From an uncultured Ruminococcus sp. (GTDB taxonomy: Bacteria > Bacillota > Clostridia > Oscillospirales > Ruminococcaceae): 64,000 bases of DNA. The position numbers and the translations under genes are program-made. The notes under the pieces were generated by a model. That model did not search any database. It was not told the origin of the DNA and worked only from the letters and a program-made list of their open reading frames with translations. This document shows positions 8,644-16,693 of the stretch, one piece after another (within the stretch, counting starts at the first letter, position 1; every line of letters starts with the position of its first letter). The stretch is taken from positions 1 to 64,000 of the forward strand of contig CAMWYX010000006.1 of the NCBI GenBank assembly GCA_947178575.1. Direction: 5' to 3'.

Positions 8644-9831
8644 ATGTTAAAAGGAAAAACAGTGTTACTCGGAGTATCAAGCTCCATAGCAGCATACAAG
8701 ATGTGCAACGTTGCAAGAATGCTTACAAAATTAGGTGCGGAAGTTCATGTATCAATGACTGTAAACGCAGCGAATTTTGTTCACCCGTTTACTTTTGAGA
8801 CTCTCACGCAGAATAAGTGTCTGATTGATACGTTTGACCGGAATTTTCAGTACAGTGTCGAACATATCGCAATTGCCAAAAAATCCGATGTTGTACTTAT
8901 TGCACCGGCAACGGCGAACATCATAGGCAAGATTGCAAACGGTATAGCGGACGATATGCTTACAACAACGGTAATGGCGTGTACGTGCAGGAAAATCATA
9001 GCTCCGGCGATGAATCACAATATGTATCACAATCCGATAGTTCAGGAGAATATCGAAAAGCTCCGCCGTTTCGGATATGAGATAATAGAGCCGGTTCACG
9101 GAATGCTCGCCAACCGTGATACAGGAGACGGAAAGCTCCCCGACGAAGATACATTGGTTGAATATATTATCCGTGAAATCGCCTTTGAAAAGGATTTGCA
9201 GGGGAAAAAGATACTGGTTACAGCAGGTGCAACACGGGAATCAATTGACCCCGTGCGTTTTATAACAAATCATTCAAGCGGAAAAATGGGATATGCCATA
9301 GCACGTGCCGGAATGCTCAGGGGTGCGGAAGTTACAGTAATATCGGCACATACGGACATTAATCCGCCAATGTTTGTTGATGTTGTTCCGGTCGAATCGG
9401 CGGAAGATATGTTCAGCGCAGTAAGGGAGCGAATGGATTCCGCCGATATTATAATCAAGGCGGCTGCTGTTGCGGATTATACTCCCGTTGCGGTATCGGA
9501 CAGCAAAATCAAAAAATCGGACGGCGATATGCGTATAGAACTTAAACGCACAACCGATATTCTCAAATATATCGGCGAACACAGAACAAATCAGATTGTA
9601 TGCGGTTTTTCAATGGAAACAGATAACGTAATTGAAAATTCACGCAGAAAGCTGGAATCAAAAAAATGTGATATGATTTGTGCAAATTCCCTGAAAAAAT
9701 CGGGAGCAGGATTCGGAACGGATACAAACATCATCACAATGATAACAAAAGACGGCACCGAGGAAATTGAACTGATGTCAAAATTCGATGCCGCAAATAT
9801 TATTCTTAGCAGACTAAGAGAGATAATATAA
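8644..9831 (+). CDS. coaBC: Phosphopantothenoylcysteine decarboxylase/synthetase
   Basis: Bifunctional CoA enzyme of 395 residues. The N-terminal flavoprotein CoaC domain (about 1-180) has the PAMNHNM signature, and the C-terminal CoaB domain (about 185-395) has the NHSSGKMG nucleotide-binding motif. It ligates cysteine to 4'-phosphopantothenate and decarboxylates the product. AAAGGAGG precedes the ATG. It is divergent from the coaX unit, so two CoA steps are encoded back to back. Confidence 0.95.
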   Translation: MLKGKTVLLGVSSSIAAYKMCNVARMLTKLGAEVHVSMTVNAANFVHPFTFETLTQNKCLIDTFDRNFQYSVEHIAIAKKSDVVLIAPATANIIGKIANGIADDMLTTTVMACTCRKIIAPAMNHNMYHNPIVQENIEKLRRFGYEIIEPVHGMLANRDTGDGKLPDEDTLVEYIIREIAFEKDLQGKKILVTAGATRESIDPVRFITNHSSGKMGYAIARAGMLRGAEVTVISAHTDINPPMFVDVVPVESAEDMFSAVRERMDSADIIIKAAAVADYTPVAVSDSKIKKSDGDMRIELKRTTDILKYIGEHRTNQIVCGFSMETDNVIENSRRKLESKKCDMICANSLKKSGAGFGTDTNIITMITKDGTEEIELMSKFDAANIILSRLREII

Positions 9832-9846
9832 AAGATTAAAAAGTTC

Positions 9847-11316
9847 TTAGTTGCTGTATTTAGGTTCACACGTCAGATTTATTCCGAGACGCTTGAAAAT
9901 ACGTTCATCAACGGCGGAAAGTATAACTGTTGAATGAACTTCACAGCCCCAGAGATTTGAAATCTGTTCCATTGCCTTTCTTGCATTTTCATCTGTAGTT
10001 GCACATATTGAGAGTGCGAGAAGTGTTTCGTCTGTGTGGATACGTGGATTATTATTGCCGAGATGATTTACTTTCAAATCCATAATCGGCTCGATGACGT
10101 GTGGTGACATAAGAAGAATATTATCATCAAGACCGGCAAGATGTTTGAGTGCATTCAGGAGAAGTCCGGAAGCTGCACCGAGGAGTTCCGAGGTTCTGCC
10201 GGTCAGTACAGTTCCGTCGGGAAGTTCCATAGCGGCGGCAGGTGCACCGGTTTCCTGTTCTTTTGCGAGAGCGGCGGCAATGGTTTTTCTGTTGTCCGGC
10301 GTAATATTTGCCTGTTTCATGAGAAGTGTGAGCTTCATTTCTTCGTCTTCGGAAATAAGACCTTTCCGTCTGTCGCAGAGACCTGTATAATACCGGCGTA
10401 TGATTTCATCACGGGCGGCGTTGCACGTTGCTTCATCATCTATGATGCAGTTTCCTGCCATATTTACGCCCATATCCGTGGGAGATTTGTACGGTGATTC
10501 ACCAAGGATATTTTCAAACATGGCGTTAAGTACGGGGAATATCTCAATATCACGGTTGTAATTTACAGTGGTTTTGCCGTACGCTTCAAGGTGGAACGGG
10601 TCAATCATATTGACGTCGTTGAGGTCGGCGGTAGCGGCTTCATATGCTATATTTACGGGGTGGCGGAGCGGAAGATTCCATATAGGGAATGTCTCGAACT
10701 TGGCATATCCGGCATTGATTCCACGTTTATGCTCGTGATACAGCTGAGAAAGACAAGTTGCCATTTTTCCGCTTCCGGGTCCTGGAGCAGTTATTACAAC
10801 AAGACGGCGTGAAGTTTCGATATATTCGTTTTTTCCGTATCCGTCTTCGCTGATGATGCGTTTTAGGTTTGACGGATAGCCCTTGATTGAATAGTGATGA
10901 TATACCTTTATTCCGAGATTTTCGAGGCGGTTCTGGAAAGCGTCTGCGGTGGGCTGGTTGTCGTATCTTGTGAGAACGACACTGCTGACATACAGACCGA
11001 TTTTTCTGAATACATTTATCAGGCGTATAACATCGACATCATACGTGATTCCGAGGTCGCCACGTATTTTATTTTTCTCAATATCGTCGGAATTTATTAC
11101 GATAACTATTTCAGCTTCGTCTTTGAGCTGAAGAAGCATCTGCAATTTGCTGTCCGGCTTAAATCCCGGAAGTACACGTGAAGCGTGATAATCGTCGAAA
11201 AGTTTTCCGCCGAACTCAAGATAGAGCTTGTCCCCGAACTGAGCGATACGCTGGCGGATATGTTCGGACTGCATGGTAAGATATTTTTCATTGTCAAAAC
11301 CGATTTTTTTATTCAT
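9847..11316 (-). CDS. DUF1846 family protein
   Basis: 489 residues resembling the widespread DUF1846 family of Firmicutes. Visible landmarks are the N terminus KKIGFDNEKYL.MQ, a VITAPGPGSGKMATCLSQ segment that looks like a nucleotide-binding loop, and a long helical C-terminal half. The biochemical role is unknown as far as I know; the glycine-rich loop suggests ATP/GTP or phosphate binding. AAAGGAG lies before the ATG. Monocistronic, and convergent with coaBC. Confidence 0.85.
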   Translation of the reverse strand: MNKKIGFDNEKYLTMQSEHIRQRIAQFGDKLYLEFGGKLFDDYHASRVLPGFKPDSKLQMLLQLKDEAEIVIVINSDDIEKNKIRGDLGITYDVDVIRLINVFRKIGLYVSSVVLTRYDNQPTADAFQNRLENLGIKVYHHYSIKGYPSNLKRIISEDGYGKNEYIETSRRLVVITAPGPGSGKMATCLSQLYHEHKRGINAGYAKFETFPIWNLPLRHPVNIAYEAATADLNDVNMIDPFHLEAYGKTTVNYNRDIEIFPVLNAMFENILGESPYKSPTDMGVNMAGNCIIDDEATCNAARDEIIRRYYTGLCDRRKGLISEDEEMKLTLLMKQANITPDNRKTIAAALAKEQETGAPAAAMELPDGTVLTGRTSELLGAASGLLLNALKHLAGLDDNILLMSPHVIEPIMDLKVNHLGNNNPRIHTDETLLALSICATTDENARKAMEQISNLWGCEVHSTVILSAVDERIFKRLGINLTCEPKYSN

Positions 11317-11388
11317 ATTTAAACTCCTTTAAAATAAATGCTGACAATAATATTATATAGCAGATTTTCAAAAAAAGCAATAGAATAT

Positions 11389-11421
11389 CAAAAAAAACCT
11401 GTACGGAACAAGTACAGGTTT
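11389..11421 (-). terminator. Terminator of the Gld-type ABC operon
   Basis: Stem AACCTGTAC/GTACAGGTT at 11396-11420; on the minus strand it is followed by TTTTTTT. Confidence 0.85.
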
Positions 11422-11440
11422 TCTGATAAATTTAAATGAT

Positions 11441-12841
11441 TTAATATGTATTTGTTTCGATTCCGGCTTGTCTGCATAGAATTTCATACGCAGAGAATAC
11501 CGAATCAGAGCCGGTAATAAATTTGTTTGAGGCGAGAGAACAGGTATATTCGCCGTCAATGAATACATAGCAGTATTCGTCGTCAGCCGGAACAAAGTCA
11601 ACCGATTTTTCTGTTCCGTTATTTAAGATATAATGAACGGAAAGCAGAGGATACTCAAGAACCGGTTGGGATTCCACATCGATATTATCGATTCCGACAT
11701 ATGAGAAACGATTGAAGAAATTCTGAAAATAGCTGAAAATTTCGGCATTTCCGAGATTTATTTCATTTCCACGGCATTCCGCTGTTTTTCCGGAAGCATT
11801 AACCGTGAAGCTGTCGGAAAAATCAGTTCCGGAGATTTCAAATTCAGCCGTTTCGTTTATGCTGGAAAATTCAAATCTGTCCATAATAAAATCGGAATAT
11901 GTCTGATTTATGAATTTAAGGTCTCCGGCGTAGTAGGTTGCAACCTGCTGGCAATCGTCTATATATACATGAGTATATGAATCGGCATTTTGTCCGTATC
12001 TGCTCATGAAAAGCGTCCTTTGCGAACCGTCGGAAGCTCTGACGATAAATTCCGCAATCGGATTGTCAAATCCGTACTTTGTGAAATCCTCGTCCGTTTC
12101 GGGGAGTATTTCAACGGCTGTAACTCTTGTCATCAGCGTAAGTATACTGGAAACAGCTGTCTGGTCTATGGTGAGGAGTTCATATTCCGGCGGAAGTTTC
12201 CACGTCCTTGTCGTTTCGTCATATGAAAGATTATATATTGTTTCGCCGTCCTTTATGAGTTCAAGCCCTGTTATTTCTGATTCGCTGTAGGGGATAAGAT
12301 TCTTGTCTTTAAGCTCCAGTCTTGAGGAAAGAATTTCTGTCGCATCGGCGGACTGGATAGCGTATATATTAGACTTGCTGTCGGTACAGGCATAGTAATA
12401 TCCGCCTGTAGGGCTTTGTTTTCCGATATACAGCGTGTGAGGAGTTTCACCCTCGTACACCGTTACTTTATACGGATTATCGAGACCGTATTTGGCTTTG
12501 TTTTCGTCATCTGCACTGCCGTAGCTTGCATCGGCAGTAAGCGATGAAATAAATGTGCATATTCCCTGAACTTTTATCTGGTCGAGAGTGAATATATCAG
12601 AGGAAGAAGCAGTCATAATCCATTTTGAGCCGTCGTTTTCAAGAGTATAGTTTTCGCCGGAAACTTCTATTTCTATTTTACCGATACTGTCGGAATCAAT
12701 TTTGAACAGCTCATTATCGGCAAGAATTTCGACCTGTTTCTGATTATCCTTTTCACTCTTTGATTTTACCGCAACAAATGCACCGATTGAAATTCCGGAG
12801 GCAATGAGGAGGGCGACAATTGCAATAACAGCCTTTTTCAT
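11441..12841 (-). CDS. DUF4340 domain protein of the Gld-type transporter
   Basis: 466 residues: one N-terminal membrane anchor (about 5-28), then an extracytoplasmic region with repeated beta-rich DUF4340 segments (conserved KYGLDNP and GKQSPTGGYYYA). In Gld-type operons such a protein is the last gene and acts outside the membrane with GldG; its substrate is unknown. AAGGAG precedes both TTG 12844 and ATG 12841. I take the ATG, whose A overlaps the upstream stop codon (TGATG). Confidence 0.85.
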   Translation of the reverse strand: MKKAVIAIVALLIASGISIGAFVAVKSKSEKDNQKQVEILADNELFKIDSDSIGKIEIEVSGENYTLENDGSKWIMTASSSDIFTLDQIKVQGICTFISSLTADASYGSADDENKAKYGLDNPYKVTVYEGETPHTLYIGKQSPTGGYYYACTDSKSNIYAIQSADATEILSSRLELKDKNLIPYSESEITGLELIKDGETIYNLSYDETTRTWKLPPEYELLTIDQTAVSSILTLMTRVTAVEILPETDEDFTKYGFDNPIAEFIVRASDGSQRTLFMSRYGQNADSYTHVYIDDCQQVATYYAGDLKFINQTYSDFIMDRFEFSSINETAEFEISGTDFSDSFTVNASGKTAECRGNEINLGNAEIFSYFQNFFNRFSYVGIDNIDVESQPVLEYPLLSVHYILNNGTEKSVDFVPADDEYCYVFIDGEYTCSLASNKFITGSDSVFSAYEILCRQAGIETNTY

Positions 12842-14322
12842 CAAGCGTATCTCCTTTTAAGCCATACGGCGAGACCGAGAACAGCAAACACAGCCGGAAC
12901 TATAAAGAATAAGCGTATAGCTCTTGTGGCATCTTTTCCGTCCTCAAACGTCATAGTATCATATGAGTTGAATTTATTCTGTATGCCCATATCAACATCA
13001 CTGTTATACAGCCATGAATTTGAAAACTGAATAAGACAGCGTGTTCCGACTGTGGGAATATGGAATGTATTATCAATAGGCTCGTCACAGCCTACGGCGA
13101 TGAGCTTTGCACCGGTCTGCTTGTTGTATGAGTAATATCCCATGATAAGCGGTTCGTTTGATTTTGCTTTTGCCGATTCGACTGTGGTGCTGTCACCGCC
13201 CATTGGTTCGCTGATACAGGTGTATTCCTCACTGTCCATAGCGGTGGGGAGATTTTCGATTATCGAGGCTTTTTCAATCATCGCACTTGCCGAAGTGATT
13301 TCATAGAAACTTCTGATATTCGACACACCGGCGGAATATATTCCGTTTGCAATGAGCTGATTCAGGTCGGTTGTAAGGTCTTCCGAGTAGTCATCTGATT
13401 TTGTGGGATACGTTACAAGGAAATATGCAGGGTCTTGTTCTGAATTAAGATTACGTAACTGCCAGTCGGGATTCTGTTCCTTGATGATATTGTAATCCAT
13501 TCCTATTTCAAATTTAGCGAGGAGATATTCAATATTTTCAAATCTTCCTGCCGTACTGCACGGAGAAAGCATCATCTGCAAAGAACCGCCGTTATCGATA
13601 TAATTGCTGAGCTTTTCACGGTCGGAATCAGAAATATCACGTGTAGGAGCGGCAAGACATATAATTGCGGTATCTTTCGGAACAGTATCGACAGCGGAGA
13701 GGTCGAGTTCCTCAACACGGTAATTTGCACCTCTTACAACATCACGGTATGATGAATAATCTCCTTCGAGTGTCTTATCGCTGTAGCCTTTAAGGAAATA
13801 AATAGTGGGAAGATTTCCGGTAGTGCATATGTATATTGCACCTGCAATAAGATTTTCTCCGGCATATTCAATGATTCCGTTGGAATCGGTCTGGAAGAGA
13901 TTTCCTGAAATCTGACGGATATTGTCACCGCATTTTACGAAAATATCATTTCTGCTGACAGTGAGTGCACCGGTAGGATTGAGTGATTCAGCAAGTTCAA
14001 CGTTTTCATCGGGGTCAAAGCACGTAAGCGTAATATTGTCACGTGAATCGAGTTCCATAAGCGTATGATAAACCGGAAGACAGTTTGCATCGCTTTTAAG
14101 ATTAAAAAGAGAATTGAGGAAATACACTTCTATTTCTTTATCGGAACAATCATCAAGAAGCTGTTTTGTTACAGGGTCAAGCGAATATTTTCCCGACGGA
14201 GTGAGGTCGTAAACCTTGTCATAATAGCTGAAAATCATATTTATCGGAACAAATACCAATAAAATTAAAAGCGAAAGAAGAATGGCGAATGCACCGGAAA
14301 GATTTATTTTTTTGTTTTTCAT
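12841..14322 (-). CDS. GldG-type ABC auxiliary membrane protein
   Basis: 493 residues: an N-terminal membrane helix, a large extracytoplasmic domain of the ABC-transport auxiliary type (STGALTVSRNDIFV, then a Rossmann-like region with IICLAAPTRDISD), and a C-terminal helix ending LAVWLKRRYA. It is third in a four-gene operon with only 6 bases between it and the permease gene. The family is named from Bacteroidetes gliding genes, but in Firmicutes the system has no gliding role; export or envelope function is inferred. Confidence 0.85.
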   Translation of the reverse strand: MKNKKINLSGAFAILLSLLILLVFVPINMIFSYYDKVYDLTPSGKYSLDPVTKQLLDDCSDKEIEVYFLNSLFNLKSDANCLPVYHTLMELDSRDNITLTCFDPDENVELAESLNPTGALTVSRNDIFVKCGDNIRQISGNLFQTDSNGIIEYAGENLIAGAIYICTTGNLPTIYFLKGYSDKTLEGDYSSYRDVVRGANYRVEELDLSAVDTVPKDTAIICLAAPTRDISDSDREKLSNYIDNGGSLQMMLSPCSTAGRFENIEYLLAKFEIGMDYNIIKEQNPDWQLRNLNSEQDPAYFLVTYPTKSDDYSEDLTTDLNQLIANGIYSAGVSNIRSFYEITSASAMIEKASIIENLPTAMDSEEYTCISEPMGGDSTTVESAKAKSNEPLIMGYYSYNKQTGAKLIAVGCDEPIDNTFHIPTVGTRCLIQFSNSWLYNSDVDMGIQNKFNSYDTMTFEDGKDATRAIRLFFIVPAVFAVLGLAVWLKRRYA

Positions 14323-14328
14323 AAGTTA

Positions 14329-15060
14329 TTACCCCTTTTTCCAGCGTCTTTTTTCGATTGATATGTAATTCCATGCGAGGGATATTATTATAGCTGAAAT
14401 AAAAAATACAATATCCGAAAGTCTGATGAATCCCTGAGAGAAGTATGCAAATCTCGGCTGTGCAGCAAATGAATAAACAAAAGACTGAATAGTAGGATAC
14501 TGGGCGATAAATTCGGTCATTGAAAAATCATCTATAAAAATGAACACGAACATGATTATTTCGCCTATTACTGCGGCTATTATGGAGCTTTCAGTAAACG
14601 ACGATACAAGCTGACCTATAGCAATGAACATAGCTCCCCAGAGGAAAAATCCTATGTATGCACACGCAAGCTGACTTACAACGACTTCTCCCTTTATTGC
14701 CGTGAATATCGGGAAGAAAGCTGAGCCGGCAAGCATAAAAAGAAATGCTGTGAGATTTGCAAGATATTTTCCGACGATTATCTGAATCACATTGACAGGC
14801 GATGTCATGAGAAGAACTTCCGTTCCGAATTTTCTTTCGTCGGCGAAAGTTCTCATGGTAAGAATCGGAATCAGGAATATAAAGTAAAAAATTCCGTTGT
14901 AGAAGATTTCAGGAAATGTGAAGTAGAATGTCGCCTGACTGAGATTTCCCAGAGCGTTGTTGAACATCAACGTAAACAGGAACATAAACAGTGCAGTAAC
15001 AACATAGACAAACGGCGTATAGAAGAAAGACTGGACTTCCTTTTTATATACAGAAAACAT
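14329..15060 (-). CDS. ABC-2 type permease (GldF-like)
   Basis: 243 residues with six predicted membrane segments, typical of ABC-2 export permeases (opening MFSVYKKEVQSFFYTPFVY and RTFADERKFGTEVLL between segments 2 and 3). It pairs with the ATPase gene just upstream, whose stop overlaps this start by one base. Confidence 0.9.
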   Translation of the reverse strand: MFSVYKKEVQSFFYTPFVYVVTALFMFLFTLMFNNALGNLSQATFYFTFPEIFYNGIFYFIFLIPILTMRTFADERKFGTEVLLMTSPVNVIQIIVGKYLANLTAFLFMLAGSAFFPIFTAIKGEVVVSQLACAYIGFFLWGAMFIAIGQLVSSFTESSIIAAVIGEIIMFVFIFIDDFSMTEFIAQYPTIQSFVYSFAAQPRFAYFSQGFIRLSDIVFFISAIIISLAWNYISIEKRRWKKG

Positions 15061-16076
15061 TATTTCTCCTCCTTTGTATCGGGATTTTCTGCTTTTATTT
15101 CTTCATAAAGCTCCTCAATGCCGGATTTTGAGCCAGTGCTGTTTATAAGCTTCATGAAAATTGATTCGAGGTCAGGTTTTTCGGTGAATATTTCGGAAAT
15201 CATGATATTGTTTTTCAGGAGTTCGGTCATTACTGCGGTTCGCACATCATCGGCATTACAGCCGGTTTTGAGCTGTACCGTAAAATCAAAGAAATCATTT
15301 CCCTCGGCATCGATTTTTGAAATTTCTTCAACGCCTTTCGTGAGTTCTATGATATTTGCGGCGGTTGTTCTGTTTCCCTTTATCTTGACATGGAGAATCA
15401 GGCTTCCGCCGAGGGAATTTTCGAGGTTTTCGATAGTATCGACGGCTTTAATATCGCCTTTGTTGATTATTACAACTCTGTCGCATACCGCACTGACTTC
15501 TGAAAGGATATGCGAGCTGAAAATCACGGAATGTTCTTTTTTAAGGTTTCTGATGATTTCACGTACTTCGGTGACCTGTTTCGGGTCGAGACCGACGGTA
15601 GGTTCATCGAGAATGAGAAACTTCGGATTTCCGAGCAGAGCCTGAGCGAATCCGACACGCTGTTTATAACCTTTTGAGAGGTTTTTAATAAGCTTGTCCT
15701 TTACGTCGGTTATTTTAAGGAGTTCCATAACACGTTTGATTTCATCGCTTTTCTTTGCTGAGGGAATTCGTTTCAGACCGGCACAGAAAGAGAGGTATTC
15801 TTTTACACGCATATCGGGATAAACCGGCGGAATTTCGGGGAGATATCCGATATTTTTTTTAGCTTTCACGGGTTCTTTGGTGATGTCGCTTCCGAAGATG
15901 GTGACTTTTCCGTCAGTCATCGGCAGAAATCCGGCAATCATATTCATAGTTGTTGATTTTCCTGCACCGTTAGGGCCGAGGAATCCGAGAATCTCATTAT
16001 CATTTATTGTAAAGCTGATATTATTTACAGCACGGTTATTGCCGTAATATTTTGTGAGTTTTTCAATAGTAACCAT
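15060..16076 (-). CDS. ABC transporter ATPase (GldA-like)
   Basis: 338 residues, the nucleotide-binding subunit of the four-gene exporter. Walker A GPNGAGKST, signature LSKGYKQR, Walker B FLILDEPTVGLDP, and the His switch SSHILSE are all intact. A C-terminal extension (about 220-338) is typical of ABC-2 ATPases. First gene of the operon; AAAGGAAAAG lies upstream. Confidence 0.93.
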   Translation of the reverse strand: MVTIEKLTKYYGNNRAVNNISFTINDNEILGFLGPNGAGKSTTMNMIAGFLPMTDGKVTIFGSDITKEPVKAKKNIGYLPEIPPVYPDMRVKEYLSFCAGLKRIPSAKKSDEIKRVMELLKITDVKDKLIKNLSKGYKQRVGFAQALLGNPKFLILDEPTVGLDPKQVTEVREIIRNLKKEHSVIFSSHILSEVSAVCDRVVIINKGDIKAVDTIENLENSLGGSLILHVKIKGNRTTAANIIELTKGVEEISKIDAEGNDFFDFTVQLKTGCNADDVRTAVMTELLKNNIMISEIFTEKPDLESIFMKLINSTGSKSGIEELYEEIKAENPDTKEEK

Positions 16077-16523
16077 GAGCTTTTCCTTTCTTTTCAGGAA
16101 TATGTTTATTATCGCAGTGTAAATATTTTGGATAACACAAGACCTGAATATAAATTTTAATGATGTACAGCCGGTATATCAGAAGCAATATTCAGGACTG
16201 CACATACTAATATATTATTGCAGATAAATGTGTATGTGAGATGAACAGAATATGTATAAACTGTTAAATTGCGGATATGAAATTTTTAACAGCTGTGCAA
16301 AATCATAAAAAATTATATATCAACTGTATGTGAATTTTGTGAAAGCATATTGTATATAATATGAATTATCATATTAAAATTAAATTTATTTTTTTGTTCA
16401 TTGTAAATACTTAAACTCGACTTTTTATAAAATGGGTCAATGGACAAAATATACAAAAAATATTTCATTAATTGTGCAATACACCAAAAATTATCAGCGG
16501 TATATTTAAAATCCTCCAATCTG
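16077..16523. other. AT-rich intergenic region
   Basis: Spacer between the divergent GldA operon and the GH48 gene. I see no credible gene. An open frame at 16313-16519 on the minus strand is low-complexity AT-rich and lacks a ribosome site. The GldA promoter should lie at the left end but no clear boxes were found. Confidence 0.5.
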
Positions 16524-16552
16524 TTGACAATTAAGGAAATTTGCTTTATAAT
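16524..16552 (+). promoter_or_regulatory. Consensus housekeeping promoter of the GH48 gene
   Basis: Perfect TTGACA (16524-16529), 17 bases, perfect TATAAT (16547-16552). It predicts a leader of about 130 nt. The strongest promoter seen in the window. Confidence 0.85.
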
Positions 16553-16575
16553 ATTATTGAAAATAGTTTGAGAAT

Positions 16576-16644
16576 TGTGTGCAGGCTTGTCGGCTTCACA
16601 CAGTGTACGAAGTATTTTCGTATACGTCCCCCGTGAGGCGGGGG
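16576..16644 (+). promoter_or_regulatory. Three-hairpin leader of the GH48 mRNA
   Basis: Three consecutive hairpins: TGTGTG/CACACA (16576-16602), TACGAA/TTCGTA (16606-16622) and a very stable CCCCCG-TGAGG-CGGGGG (16628-16644). The last lacks an adjacent T-run (TTAACCATTTTTT follows), so it could be a weak attenuator or an mRNA-stabilising structure. Confidence 0.6.
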
Positions 16645-16693
16645 TTAACCATTTTTTAAAACCAATTATATTTATTGAGAGGGGTTAAAAACA

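Noticed and set aside
16313-16519. 68-codon frame on the minus strand upstream of GH48
   Set aside because: AT-rich, no ribosome site, no recognisable protein character.
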